This document shows, piece after piece, positions 26,942 to 36,081 of a stretch of 64,000 nucleotides of DNA. The translations under genes and the position numbers were made by a program. The notes beneath the pieces were generated by a model that was not told the DNA's origin, searched no databases, and was given only the letters and a program-made list of their open reading frames with translations. The DNA comes from Verrucomicrobiales bacterium (GTDB lineage: Bacteria; Verrucomicrobiota; Verrucomicrobiia; Verrucomicrobiales; DEV007): assembly GCA_016795505.1 (NCBI GenBank), contig JAEUHH010000026.1, positions 1 through 64,000 of the forward strand. The letters run 5' to 3'. Position 1 is the stretch's first letter. Each line of letters opens with the position of its first letter.

Positions 26942-27604
26942 ATGAACACAGTGTCTTTTATTCCGCCTACAACGGAAAAGCCGACTCTCCGCCAGCAGAG
27001 TCATCATCAGTTGCTCACTTTTGCCCTGGTGAATGACGAGGAAATAGAGGTCGGAACAGCGACCAAACTGGGCGGCAATACATTCAGGGTGCCATTGAAT
27101 GTCTTGAGTCCATCCCCCTCCGTTCGGCGGTCAACTCCTTCGATCTATTCATTTGGAGTCGTTTGCGTTCTTTCGATCGCTGCATTGTTCTTTGGTTTGA
27201 CTCTCCTTGCCATCTTGGGCGGGTCGATTGCTGCCGTGTTTTTAGGGGCCATCACTGCCACTTTTGGAGGCGTCGCAGCATGGGAGATCCGCCGGATTAA
27301 GCGGTCGGGATTTCATGTCGTCGTTTATGAGAATCGCATGACGGGACAACCAATTTTTTCCATCGACTATGATAATCCAACTGTCCGAGAGGTGAGCGAA
27401 TTTCGGGATAAACTCGAAGCTGCAATCAAGAAGTCGGGTCCGCCTTCATTTGCTGGCGACGAGGGGTCGATGGCATCGCAGATTGATCGCCTTCACCGCC
27501 TGATGAACGAAGGGGTGCTTACTGAAGCGGAGTTTGCCGCAGCTAAGGAGCGGGTATTGCGTGGAATCGACGAAGGCCGTTCGATTGGATTCTCGGCAAA
27601 ATAA
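26942..27604 (+). CDS. SHOCT-domain membrane protein of unknown function
   Basis: 220 residues. The N-terminal 60 residues are polar (about 20-50 could be a small beta domain). Two membrane segments follow, about 68-103 (FGVVCVLSIAALFFGLTLLA and ILGGSIAAVFLGAITATFGG), then a soluble part. The end, QIDRLHRLMNEGVLTEAEFA followed by AAKERVL, is a SHOCT (short C-terminal) motif, a putative oligomerisation or binding element often placed at the end of membrane proteins. Base composition is clearly lower in GC than neighbouring genes and it follows an AT-rich gap, which suggests recent arrival. No functional partner is adjacent. Confidence 0.7.
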   Translation: MNTVSFIPPTTEKPTLRQQSHHQLLTFALVNDEEIEVGTATKLGGNTFRVPLNVLSPSPSVRRSTPSIYSFGVVCVLSIAALFFGLTLLAILGGSIAAVFLGAITATFGGVAAWEIRRIKRSGFHVVVYENRMTGQPIFSIDYDNPTVREVSEFRDKLEAAIKKSGPPSFAGDEGSMASQIDRLHRLMNEGVLTEAEFAAAKERVLRGIDEGRSIGFSAK

Positions 27605-27685
27605 TTGGAAGGCAGGTCCGGAGCGTGGGGCTGATCTATTGGCGACGAAGATGCGCGGAAAAGAGGCGCCTGATTGTGACAGGCT

Positions 27686-28432
27686 TCAATTTCGATTTGC
27701 CGTTCGCATCTCCTCCAGCACCGGCAGCAGGGCATCGGCCCAGCGGCGGTAACCGGCGGGACTGAGGTGCAGGTGGTCGGGCATGAGGTCGGGCCGGGTG
27801 TGGCCGCGCTCGTCGAGAAAGGTGTCCCAGAGGCGCAGGTGGCGCACGTGATCGTCGCCGGCTCCGATGCGGGCGAGGCCGCGATTGGTCTCGACGACAG
27901 CCCGGCGGTAGGCATCGTCGGGGCTGGCGCCGCGGGGGAACAGGTCGAGCAGCAGCACCTCGGCGTCGGGCAGGCGCTGGCGCAGGGTTTTTACCACGGC
28001 GGCGATGCCGCGCAGCACGTCGGCGGGCGGGTCATTGTGGAGGCCGATGTTGTTGGTGCCGATCAGCACGACGACGACGCGGGGCCGGACGTGATCGAGG
28101 GCGCCGCCCGTGGTGAGGCGCCAGAGGAGATTCTGGGTGGTGTCGCCGCCGATGCCGAAATTGGCGGCGCGGAGGGGCTCGAAGGCATCGCGCCACACGG
28201 CCTGGCCGGTTTTGTCCCAGTCCTCGGTGATGGAGTCGCCGACGAAGAGCAGGTCCACGGGCCCGGCCTGGGCGCGGGCGAGATCGGCCTCGTGGAAGGC
28301 GCTCCACTTGTCGAGCGACATCCAGGAGTAGGCCTTTTGCCGGGGCAGGGGCTGGTCGGGGGCCTCGCGGGCGGGCAGGTCGGGTGTGGCGGCGGCGAGG
28401 CTGAGCAGGCAGGTGAGGAGGAGTCGGTGCAT
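27686..28432 (-). CDS. secreted SGNH/GDSL hydrolase (PAF-acetylhydrolase-like)
   Basis: 248 residues; signal peptide MHRLLLTCLLSLAAATPDLP. All SGNH blocks are visible: LLFVGDSITEDW (Ser67), NFGIGGDTTQNLLWRL (Gly), VVVVLIGTNNIG (Asn) and LMPDHLHLSPAGYRRW (Asp and His). The closeness to the PAF-acetylhydrolase gamma pattern (GDSIT, GGDTT, GTNN) suggests a carbohydrate acetyl-esterase. An upstream in-frame ATG 6 codons earlier adds only MPRHPP and was not used. It is divergent to the first of three sulfatase genes, 119 bp away. Confidence 0.88.
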   Translation of the reverse strand: MHRLLLTCLLSLAAATPDLPAREAPDQPLPRQKAYSWMSLDKWSAFHEADLARAQAGPVDLLFVGDSITEDWDKTGQAVWRDAFEPLRAANFGIGGDTTQNLLWRLTTGGALDHVRPRVVVVLIGTNNIGLHNDPPADVLRGIAAVVKTLRQRLPDAEVLLLDLFPRGASPDDAYRRAVVETNRGLARIGAGDDHVRHLRLWDTFLDERGHTRPDLMPDHLHLSPAGYRRWADALLPVLEEMRTANRN

Positions 28433-28551
28433 GGGCGGATGGCGGGGCAAGGATAGGGTGAAACGGGCGGGGCAGGCAAGGCCGGCTCGCTGCGGTGGGG
28501 CGATTTCACGGGATTGCCATTTCGGGCGCGACGGGATAGAAAGGCGGGACG

Positions 28552-30081
28552 ATGAAAATGACTCCCCGACTGTTTCCTGCCGTCCTGCTGGCCGGTGCCC
28601 TGATGATGGGTGCCGCCGGCGCGGCCGAGCGACCCAATGTGGTCTTCATACTGGCTGATGATCTCGGGTATGCCGAGCTGGGCTGCTACGGGCAGAAAAA
28701 GATCCGCACGCCGCGGATCGACCAGTTGGCGGCGCAGGGCATGCGCTTCACCCGCGCCTACTCGGGCAATGCGGTCTGTGCGCCGTCGCGCTGTGTGCTG
28801 ATGACGGGGCGCCACCCCGGCCACGCGCGGGTGCGGGACAATCAATCGATGCAGCCGGAGGGGCAGTATCCACTGGAGGCGGGCGATGTGACGCTGGCGG
28901 AGCGGCTCGGCGGACTGGGCTACACGAGCGGGATCTTTGGCAAGTGGGGCCTGGGCAACATGGAGTCGGCAGGCAACCCGCTGAAGCAGGGCTTTGCGCG
29001 GTTTTACGGCTACAACTGCCAGGGCAAGGCGCACACCTACTACCCGGACACGCTGTGGAGCGACGGGGCGGTGGTGGCGCTGAAGAATGATCCGCCGGTG
29101 CCGGGCCATGCGGGGCTGCCGGAGGGAGCTGATCCGCGGGATCCGCGCAGCTACGATGTCTTCAAGGGGCAGGACTATGCGCCGGATCGCATTCACGAGC
29201 AGGCGCTGAAGTTCATCCGCGACCAGCGCAACGGTCCGTTCTTTCTCTACTACCCGACGATCATTCCCCACGTGGCGCTGCATGTGCCGGACGAGCACTT
29301 GAAGCCCTATCTGGATCTGAAGTGGAATGATCCGCCTTTCACCCGCGAGAAGGGGGGCTACACGCCGCACTTCACGCCGCGGGCGGCCTATGCGGCGATG
29401 ATCTCGTTGATGGACCGGCACGTGGGCGAGGTGCTCGATCTGCTGGATGAGCTGAAACTGGCCGACAACACGATCGTGGTGTTTTCCTCGGACAATGGGA
29501 CGACGCATCTGGGCGAGGAGGTGGACTACACGTTCTTTGAAAGCGTGGGCCGGCTGCGGGGGCTGAAGGGGTCGCTCTACGAGGGCGGCATCCGGGTCCC
29601 ACTGATCGTGCGCTGGCCGGGACGGGTGCCGGCGGGTGCGGTGTCCGACGCGGTGACGGGATTCGAGGACTGGGTGCCGACTTTGCTGGACTTGATCGGC
29701 ACAGACGCGCCCGCTGCGGGCGAGGTGGACGGCGTGAGCCTGGCGCGGGCACTGCGCGGGGAGGACCAGCCGGAGCGGGCGTTTCTCTACCGGGAATTTC
29801 CCAGCTATGGGGGTCAACAGGCAGTGTGGCTGGGACAGCGCTGGAAAGGGATCCGGCAGAATCTGATGCCGCGCGGCGGTGGCAAAGGGAAGGGGAAAGG
29901 CAAGGCCGCGCCGGTGGAGATCCGCACGGAGCTGTATGACCTGCTCGCCGACGAATCGGAGTCGACGGATGTGGCAGCCCAGCATCCGGATGTCGTCGGA
30001 AAGATCGAAGCGCTGATGCGCAGCGAGCGGACGGTGTCGGAGGCGTTTCCGTTTCCGGCCCTGGATCGGCTGAAGAATTGA
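28552..30081 (+). CDS. secreted type I sulfatase 1
   Basis: 509 residues; signal peptide about 1-25 (PAVLLAGALMMGAAGAAE). Metal-binding NVVFILADDLGYAELGCYG and the formylglycine motif CAPSRCVLMTGR with Cys76, Pro78 and Arg80 show an S1 (type I) sulfatase that needs Cys-to-formylglycine maturation. FGKWGLGNM and FSSDNGTTH are further conserved segments. A GK-rich insert (GGGKGKGKGKAAP, near 442-455) sits just before the C-terminal ELYDLLADESESTDVA module. It releases sulfate from an unknown sulfated glycan or ester. First of three sulfatase genes in tandem; 92 bp separates it from the second. Confidence 0.93.
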   Translation: MKMTPRLFPAVLLAGALMMGAAGAAERPNVVFILADDLGYAELGCYGQKKIRTPRIDQLAAQGMRFTRAYSGNAVCAPSRCVLMTGRHPGHARVRDNQSMQPEGQYPLEAGDVTLAERLGGLGYTSGIFGKWGLGNMESAGNPLKQGFARFYGYNCQGKAHTYYPDTLWSDGAVVALKNDPPVPGHAGLPEGADPRDPRSYDVFKGQDYAPDRIHEQALKFIRDQRNGPFFLYYPTIIPHVALHVPDEHLKPYLDLKWNDPPFTREKGGYTPHFTPRAAYAAMISLMDRHVGEVLDLLDELKLADNTIVVFSSDNGTTHLGEEVDYTFFESVGRLRGLKGSLYEGGIRVPLIVRWPGRVPAGAVSDAVTGFEDWVPTLLDLIGTDAPAAGEVDGVSLARALRGEDQPERAFLYREFPSYGGQQAVWLGQRWKGIRQNLMPRGGGKGKGKGKAAPVEIRTELYDLLADESESTDVAAQHPDVVGKIEALMRSERTVSEAFPFPALDRLKN

Positions 30082-30173
30082 GGATTCCGCCCCTCTGAAG
30101 CGGAACTCCCGCCGTTCGTGGGGGTTTCCTCGGGGTCGGGCGCTTCGGCCGGGCCATTTCACGCTGTCTTCCC

Positions 30174-31640
30174 ATGAAACTGACTTTTTCCACTGCCACG
30201 ATCTTCGCGTTGCTGGGTTGCCTTGCCATGGCGGTCGTGGCGGGGGCGGCGGAGTCGCGGCCGCACATCATCTTCGTCATGGCCGACGACATGGGCTGGG
30301 GCCAGACGGGTTACCGGGGCCATCCGCGGCTGAAGACGCCGCATCTGGATGCGATGGCGGCCAATGGGCTGCGCTTCGAGCGGTTTTACGCGGGCGGGCC
30401 GGTCTGTTCGCCGACGCGGGCGAGCGTGTTGACCGGTCGCACCCACGACCGGACCGGAGTGCTCAGCCACGGCTACGCGCTGCGACGGCAGGAGAGGACG
30501 ATCGCCCAGTCGCTCCGGGCGGCGGGGTATGTGACGGGGCATTTCGGCAAGTGGCACCTCAGTGGCTACCGGGGTCCCGGCGCGCCGGTGCTGCGGGATG
30601 ATCCGCGGGGGCCGGGGGCCTTCGGCTTCGACACGTGGACGTCGATGACGAATTTCTTCGACCGCGACCCGCTGATGTCGCGGCAGGGGGAATTCGTGGA
30701 GCTGAACGGCGACTCCTCGGAGATCGCGGTGGATGAGGCGGTGGCCTTTCTCGAACGGCATCGGGGCGGGAAGCAGCCGGTCTTTGCGGTGATCTGGTAT
30801 GGCTCTCCGCACAGTCCGTTTCGGGCGCTGGAGGCGGATCGGGCGCTCTTTTCCGATCTGGACGATGCCTCCGCGGATCACTACGGCGAGCTGGTGGCGA
30901 TGGACCGCAGCATCGGCACGCTGCGAGCGAAGCTGAGAGAGTTTGGCATGGCGGAAAACACGATGCTTGTCTTTTGCAGCGACAACGGCGGCCTGCCCGG
31001 CATCGAGCCGGGCACGGTGGGTGGGCTGCGCGGCCACAAGGGCTCGGTGTTCGAGGGCGGCCTGCGGGTGCCGGGCATCATCGAGTGGCCGGCGGCGATC
31101 CAGCCCCGGGTGACGAGTCATCCAGCCTGTGTGACCGACCTGTTTCCCACCGTGGCCGACATCGTCGGCCTGCCGGACGATGCGCTGCTGCGACCGGTGG
31201 ATGGCGTGAGCCTGAAGCCGCTCTTTGCCGGCGAGACGGGGCCGAGAACCGCGCCGCTGGGATTCCGCTACGCGAAAAAGGCGGCCCTGATCGACAACGG
31301 GCATAAGATCCTGACCGAAGACCTCGGAAAGGGCGTCTTTCACGTTTACGATCTGGAGACCGACCCGAACGAGACGACCGATCTGTCGGCCAGTCAGCCC
31401 GAATTGACGGCCCGGCTGCGCGAGGCCCTGCTGGCCTTCGACGCCTCGGTGAGCGCGAGCTTTGCCGGTCGCGACTATCCGGGAGGCGCTCTCAGCGAGC
31501 CCGATCCCGACCCGGTCTCCTGGCACGAGACGGAGGCCTACCGTCCCTATTTGGAGTCCTGGAAATCCCGCCGCGAATATGGCTCCACGATGGAGCTTCA
31601 GGCGAAGCGGGCTAAAGAACCGAAGAAATCCCCCAACTGA
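30174..31640 (+). CDS. secreted type I sulfatase 2
   Basis: 488 residues; signal peptide about 1-27 (TIFALLGCLAMAVVAGAAES). HIIFVMADDMGWGQTGYRGH supplies the first metal ligands, CSPTRASVLTGR the formylglycine site (Cys78, Arg82), then FGKWHLSGY and FCSDNGGLP. The C-terminus ends with ELQAKRAKEPKKSPN, a Lys-rich tail. It lacks the GK insert of the flanking sulfatases. Only 9 bp separate it from sulfatase 3, so the two are co-transcribed. Confidence 0.93.
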   Translation: MKLTFSTATIFALLGCLAMAVVAGAAESRPHIIFVMADDMGWGQTGYRGHPRLKTPHLDAMAANGLRFERFYAGGPVCSPTRASVLTGRTHDRTGVLSHGYALRRQERTIAQSLRAAGYVTGHFGKWHLSGYRGPGAPVLRDDPRGPGAFGFDTWTSMTNFFDRDPLMSRQGEFVELNGDSSEIAVDEAVAFLERHRGGKQPVFAVIWYGSPHSPFRALEADRALFSDLDDASADHYGELVAMDRSIGTLRAKLREFGMAENTMLVFCSDNGGLPGIEPGTVGGLRGHKGSVFEGGLRVPGIIEWPAAIQPRVTSHPACVTDLFPTVADIVGLPDDALLRPVDGVSLKPLFAGETGPRTAPLGFRYAKKAALIDNGHKILTEDLGKGVFHVYDLETDPNETTDLSASQPELTARLREALLAFDASVSASFAGRDYPGGALSEPDPDPVSWHETEAYRPYLESWKSRREYGSTMELQAKRAKEPKKSPN

Positions 31641-31649
31641 CCGACCGAT

Positions 31650-33491
31650 ATGTGGCGACGCACGCTTTTCCTGTCCTTGCTGATCACGTGGCTGACCTGT
31701 GCCGGCCAGGCCGCGCCGCCGAATGTGGTCGTCTTTCTCGCCGACGATGCCGGCTGGGGCGACTACGGCCATTCAGGTAATCCCATGGCGGTGACGCCGC
31801 ATATCGACTCGCTGGCGCGCGATGGCGTGTCGCTGGACCGATTCTATGTTTGTCCGGTGTGCGCGCCGACGCGGGCGGAATTCCTCACCGGCCGTTATCA
31901 TCCCCGCGGCGGGGTGCGGGGCGTGTCCACCGGCCAGGAGCGGCTCGATCTGGGGGAAAAGACGTTGGCGGACGCTTTCCAGGCGGCCGGCTATGCCACC
32001 GGGGCTTTTGGCAAGTGGCACAACGGCAGCCAGTGGCCCTATCATCCGATGGCGCGGGGCTTTGACGAGTATTTTGGGCATTCCTCGGGCCACTGGGGCG
32101 AGTACTTCGACGCGCCCCTCGAGGAGAATGGCCGCATGATCCGGACCAAGGGCTACATCGTCGATGTCTGCACAGACCGGGCGCTGGCTTTCATCGACAA
32201 GAACCGGGAAAAGCCCTTTTTCTGCTACGTGCCCTTCACCACGCCGCACTCGCCCTGGGCTGCGCCGGCAGAACTGTGGGCCAAGCACAAGGACCGTCCC
32301 CTCGCCGTGACCGCCACCGATCCCGCCCAGGAAGTGGCCGACGAGACGCGCTGCGTCCACGCCATGCTGGAGAATCAGGATTGGAATGTCGGCCGCGTGC
32401 TCGCCAAGCTCGAAGAGCTGGGGCTGAAGGACAACACGATCGTCATCTACTTTTCCGACAACGGCCCCAACGGCAACCGCTGGACCGGCGGGATGCGCGG
32501 ACGCAAGGGCACCACCGACGAGGGCGGGGTGCGCTCCGTCTGTTACTGGCGCTGGCCTGCGAAACTGCCCGCCGGACACACCGTGAAGCCGGTTTCCGGC
32601 GCCATCGACTTGTTGCCCACGATATTGTCCCTGGCGGGCGTGCCGCGGGCAGGAGACGCGCCACTCGACGGCCGCGACCTGTCGCCGCTGCTCACCCGGC
32701 AGACGGTGGAATGGCCTGACAGGACGATCTTTTCCACCTGGGCGGGCCGGATCAGTGCCCGCAGCCAAACCCACCGGCTCGATCATGAGGGCAACCTCTA
32801 CGACATGATCGCCGATCCCGGCCAGACCAAGCCGGTCAATGCCGCGGAGCCCGCCCTGGCCGCGCAGTTTGCCGACGCGGTGGCTGAGTGGCGAAAGGAG
32901 ATGTTTGGCGACGTCGCTCCGCCTCCGCCCGCGGCGAAAGGCCCCGCGAAAGGGAAGGGGAAAGCCGGCAAGAAAGGCAGTGGCGGTGGCGGACCTGGGA
33001 ATGCCGTCGATCCACGGCCGATTCCGGTCGGCTACCGGGAATTTCCCATCACCCTGCTGCCGGCCCGCGACGGCGAGCCGCGTGGTGGTGTCCAGCGCAG
33101 CTCCGGCGCGCCGAATTGCTCCTACTTTGTCAACTGGACCTCGACGGAGGATCGGCTCGTCTGGAAGATCCGCGTCGAGACGGCGGGTCGCTACGCGGTG
33201 AGCCTCGACTACACCTGCCCGGTGCCGGATGCCGGAGCCACGGTTGAGCTGAGTTTCCAGGGTAGTCAGCTCTCTGGCAGAGTGGCGCCGGGTTGGGATC
33301 CGCCGCTTTACACCAATCAAGACACGTTGCCGCGTCCGCCGGCCGAGTCGCAGATGAAGGAGTTCCGCCCCCTGGAGCTTGGCCACATCGACCTGCCGGC
33401 GGGTGAAGGGGAACTCGTTCTGCGCGCCACCGACATACCCGGCGGCAGCGTGATGGACCTGCGGCGATTGACCCTGACGCTGCTGCCTTGA
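31650..33491 (+). CDS. secreted type I sulfatase 3 with C-terminal carbohydrate-binding-like domain
   Basis: 613 residues; signal peptide MWRRTLFLSLLITWLTCAGQ. NVVVFLADDAGWGDYG and CAPTRAEFLTGR (Cys71 as formylglycine, with a second Cys at 68) define the sulfatase. FGKWHNGSQWPYHP and YFSDNGPNGNRW follow. After residue about 420 comes a Lys/Gly-rich linker (AAKGPAKGKGKAGKKGSGGG) and then a beta-sandwich-like domain (SYFVNWTSTEDRLVWKIRVE, AGRYAVSLDYTCPVPDAG) resembling carbohydrate-binding modules. The added domain could hold the enzyme on its glycan. Last of the sulfatase trio; an oxidoreductase gene follows 61 bp on. Confidence 0.92.
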   Translation: MWRRTLFLSLLITWLTCAGQAAPPNVVVFLADDAGWGDYGHSGNPMAVTPHIDSLARDGVSLDRFYVCPVCAPTRAEFLTGRYHPRGGVRGVSTGQERLDLGEKTLADAFQAAGYATGAFGKWHNGSQWPYHPMARGFDEYFGHSSGHWGEYFDAPLEENGRMIRTKGYIVDVCTDRALAFIDKNREKPFFCYVPFTTPHSPWAAPAELWAKHKDRPLAVTATDPAQEVADETRCVHAMLENQDWNVGRVLAKLEELGLKDNTIVIYFSDNGPNGNRWTGGMRGRKGTTDEGGVRSVCYWRWPAKLPAGHTVKPVSGAIDLLPTILSLAGVPRAGDAPLDGRDLSPLLTRQTVEWPDRTIFSTWAGRISARSQTHRLDHEGNLYDMIADPGQTKPVNAAEPALAAQFADAVAEWRKEMFGDVAPPPPAAKGPAKGKGKAGKKGSGGGGPGNAVDPRPIPVGYREFPITLLPARDGEPRGGVQRSSGAPNCSYFVNWTSTEDRLVWKIRVETAGRYAVSLDYTCPVPDAGATVELSFQGSQLSGRVAPGWDPPLYTNQDTLPRPPAESQMKEFRPLELGHIDLPAGEGELVLRATDIPGGSVMDLRRLTLTLLP

Positions 33492-33552
33492 GACGCATCT
33501 CCGTCGGGGAGTGAGGTTGTCAATCGCGGGCCGGCTGGGATAATATCGCCCC

Positions 33553-34746
33553 ATGAATTGGAAACGACGCGCCTTTATCTCCTCCTCCGTGGCCACTGCC
33601 GGAGCCGCCCTGATCTCCCCATCACGGGCTGCCGAAGGCTCCCGGATGCGTGTCGCGGTGATCGGTCACACCGGGCGCGGGAACTATGGCCATGGCATCG
33701 ACACCCTGTGGCTCGACTTGCCGGAAGCCGAGATCGTCGCCGTTGCCGATGCTGATGAGCGCGGTCTCGCCACCGCAGTGGAGCGGCTCAAAGCCCCGAA
33801 GGGCTATGCCGACTACCGCCAGATGCTCGCCGAGGCCAAAGCCGACATCGTCGCCATCGGTCCGCGGCATGTCGACCAGCACCGGGACATGGTCGTGGCC
33901 GCCGCGGAGGCGAGCGCCAGGGGCATCTACATTGAGAAACCCCTCTGCCGGACCCCGGCCGAAGCCGACGAGATGGTTGCCGCCTGCGAAAAGGCCAACA
34001 CCAAAGTCGCGGTGGCTCATCGCAATCGTTACCATCCCGCGCTGGCTGCGATCGACAAACTTGTCGCCGAGGGCGCCATCGGCCGGCTGCTGGAGATCCG
34101 CGCCCGCGGCAAGGAGGACCAGCGAGGGGGCGCCCTCGACCTCTGGGTGCTGGGATCGCATCTGCTGAACTTGATCCACTACTTTGGAGGAACGCCGCTG
34201 GCCTGCTCCGCAACTCTGCTTCAGGATGGCCGTCCGGTGACGAAAGCCGATGTGAAAGAGGGCGACGAGGGCGTCGGCGCACTCGCCGGGAATGCCGTCC
34301 ATGCCCGGTTTGAGATGGAGCGTGGCTTTCCCGCCTTTTTCGACTCCGTCCAGGGTGCCGGGAACAGCGCAGCCGGCTTCGGCATCCAACTCATCGGCAC
34401 CGGGGGCATCATCGACCTCCGCGCCGACAAGGAGCCGACCGCGCATCTGCTCGCCGGCAGCCCATTTCAGCCCGTCACTGATCCGCGCGCCTGGCAGGTC
34501 ATCACCAGCGGAGGAGTGGGCGTGCCTGAGCCGGTCAAGGACATCCGGATGCAGGTCGGCGGCCATCACAGGCCCGCGCGTGACCTGATCGCCGCGATCA
34601 GCGAGGACCGTCCGCCCCTGTGCAGTCTGGAGGATGCCCGGCTCACCGTTGAGATGATCATGGCCATCTTCGGAAGTCACCGGCTCGGCGGCGGCCGGGT
34701 GGAGTGGCCGCTGAAGGAGCGGGGAAATCCACTGGCTGCGTGGTAA
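33553..34746 (+). CDS. Tat-exported Gfo/Idh/MocA-family oxidoreductase
   Basis: 397 residues. The N-terminus MNWKRRAFISSSVATAGAAL is a twin-arginine signal (RRAFIS) that would export the folded, cofactor-loaded protein. The Rossmann nucleotide-binding start is MRVAVIGHTGRGNYGHG, with a later EKPLCRTPAEADEMV (the catalytic EKP motif) and VAVAHRNRYHPALAAIDKLV. Substrate is probably a sugar or inositol derivative. Exported members are frequent in Verrucomicrobiota and Planctomycetota and often accompany sulfatases and glycosidases. It follows the sulfatase trio in the same direction. Confidence 0.88.
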   Translation: MNWKRRAFISSSVATAGAALISPSRAAEGSRMRVAVIGHTGRGNYGHGIDTLWLDLPEAEIVAVADADERGLATAVERLKAPKGYADYRQMLAEAKADIVAIGPRHVDQHRDMVVAAAEASARGIYIEKPLCRTPAEADEMVAACEKANTKVAVAHRNRYHPALAAIDKLVAEGAIGRLLEIRARGKEDQRGGALDLWVLGSHLLNLIHYFGGTPLACSATLLQDGRPVTKADVKEGDEGVGALAGNAVHARFEMERGFPAFFDSVQGAGNSAAGFGIQLIGTGGIIDLRADKEPTAHLLAGSPFQPVTDPRAWQVITSGGVGVPEPVKDIRMQVGGHHRPARDLIAAISEDRPPLCSLEDARLTVEMIMAIFGSHRLGGGRVEWPLKERGNPLAAW

Positions 34747-34762
34747 CGCCGTCGCATCACCC

Positions 34763-35347
34763 ATGAACATCGGCGAAGTATTCCATCCCCGCGACCGGGC
34801 CGAGTGGCGGGAGTGGCTGGAGACCCACCATCGGGAGAAAAGCGAGATCTGGCTGCGCCGCTACCGGATCGCCACGGGAAAGCCATCGGTCGGCTACGAT
34901 GACATGGTGGAGGAATGCCTGTGCTTCGGGTGGATCGACGGCATTGCCAAATCCTACTGCCCGGAGAGCAGCGTCCAGCGCATCACCCCGCGCCGACGGA
35001 AGGGCACCTACCTGTCCGAGTTGAATCGTCAGCGCGTCTGGAAGTTGCAGCGGCTCGGCCTGATGACTGAGGCCGGGCTCGCCCCGATCGCGAGCCAGAT
35101 CGGCTCGCCCGATGATTCCCTGCCGGTGCCGGAGTGGATGCGCGCCGCCCTGCAGGCGGATCCCGCGGTGTGGGAAACCTTCGAGGCCTTTCCCAAATAC
35201 TACCGCCGCCTCAAGATCGGCTGGGTCACCGAATCGATGAGCCCGAGCCGGAAGGCCGAGACGGAGAAGCGCCTCGCCCATCTCATCAAGATGACCGCCC
35301 AGGGCCGGCGCTACGGCACCGAGCCGCTGGCCGACTGGGAAGGCTGA
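34763..35347 (+). CDS. YdeI/OmpD-associated-family protein
   Basis: 194 residues without a signal peptide. The pattern FHPRDRAEWREWLETHHREK, DDMVEECLCFGWIDGIAKSY and QRITPRRRKGTYLSELNRQR is characteristic of the YdeI family (bacteriocin-protection, YdeI/OmpD-associated). The second half is helical (PAVWETFEAFPKYYRRLKIG). Family function is poorly known; some members affect antimicrobial-peptide resistance. It starts 16 bp after the oxidoreductase gene and is probably co-transcribed. Its stop lies inside a REP-like repeat. Confidence 0.8.
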   Translation: MNIGEVFHPRDRAEWREWLETHHREKSEIWLRRYRIATGKPSVGYDDMVEECLCFGWIDGIAKSYCPESSVQRITPRRRKGTYLSELNRQRVWKLQRLGLMTEAGLAPIASQIGSPDDSLPVPEWMRAALQADPAVWETFEAFPKYYRRLKIGWVTESMSPSRKAETEKRLAHLIKMTAQGRRYGTEPLADWEG

Positions 35348-35425
35348 TCAGACCGGGTAGGATCTCCGATCAGACCCTGTTGCATCGGAAACGGGTCGGG
35401 CATCGGGTCAACGGAGTTGCAACAG
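35344..35425. repeat. REP-like palindromic repeat, family 1, copy B
   Basis: Holds the core CCGATCAGACCCTGTTGCAT (35367-35386) and a distal TTGCAACAGGG (35417-35427) that can pair with CCCTGTTGCA, giving a larger hairpin. It overlaps the stop of the YdeI-like gene on the left and encodes the last residues (LLQLR) of the 221-residue protein on the right. Confidence 0.85.
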
Positions 35426-36073
35426 GGCCTTCCGGCGGGCGAGTTCCTCGGTCACGTAGGGTTGCCACGCTTCCCAGGATGACTCGGGATCGCCTCCGAA
35501 CCGGAGGGCGAGGCGCACAAGGGCGTCGTCGTGGCACGGGTGCGCGTCGCCGTGTTTGGCAATCTCGATAAGGAGGGGAAGCTCGATTTCGTCGGTCCTC
35601 AGAGTCATCGTTCTGAAAAATTGGGCCAGAGCGTCTGGGTTGAGGGTCGGATCGAGCAGCAGCGGTCGGATTCGGGTATCGAAGTGTTCGTCTCTGACCA
35701 AAGGAATCAACTCACGAGCCACTACTGCCTGATCCTCCCTTTTCACGGTTCGAAAGGCGTTGGCGATCGTGAGAGATACCTCATCAATGTCTGGAGACGA
35801 GGTGAGCCATTCGTGGAGGCGGACCCCGATTTCGCGATCATCCATAGGGACAGGGGTGTCGGTGGTAGGCTCGTTGGATGGAGGAGTGAACGTCAGTGCA
35901 TTTCTGGAGTTTGCGGAATTCTCGCCAGACGAGCTTTTGAGGGGTGATGGCGGCGAATCGTTGGAGTCGTTGTGATCGCCTTCCCGTCGAGACTCGAAGA
36001 GAATCCAAGCGGCAATCAGAATGGCTGCCGCCACAACAGTTGAGACGATTCTGGACATTGGAAGAGCTTTCAT
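35408..36073 (-). CDS. membrane-anchored protein of unknown function, downstream of the giant gene
   Basis: 221 residues from the ATG at 36073. One N-terminal membrane helix (SRIVSTVVAAAILIAAWILF) is followed by a Ser/Asn/Pro-rich linker (about 30-70) and a helical domain (EVSLTIANAFRTVKREDQAV, LLDPTLNPDALAQFFRTMTL, LALRFGGDPESSWEAWQPYV) with a HEAT-like appearance. I do not recognise the family. Its start is 8 bp after the stop of the 2747-residue protein, so the two are one operon and probably work together at the membrane or in the periplasm. Its last codons come from a REP-like repeat. Confidence 0.65.
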   Translation of the reverse strand: MKALPMSRIVSTVVAAAILIAAWILFESRREGDHNDSNDSPPSPLKSSSGENSANSRNALTFTPPSNEPTTDTPVPMDDREIGVRLHEWLTSSPDIDEVSLTIANAFRTVKREDQAVVARELIPLVRDEHFDTRIRPLLLDPTLNPDALAQFFRTMTLRTDEIELPLLIEIAKHGDAHPCHDDALVRLALRFGGDPESSWEAWQPYVTEELARRKALLQLR

Positions 36074-36081
36074 GGTTCCGA

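Noticed and set aside
28063-33596. Three long minus-strand frames (699, 537 and 607 codons) opposite the sulfatase trio
   Set aside because: The plus-strand proteins carry signal peptides and formylglycine motifs; the minus frames are Arg/His/Gly-rich without motifs.
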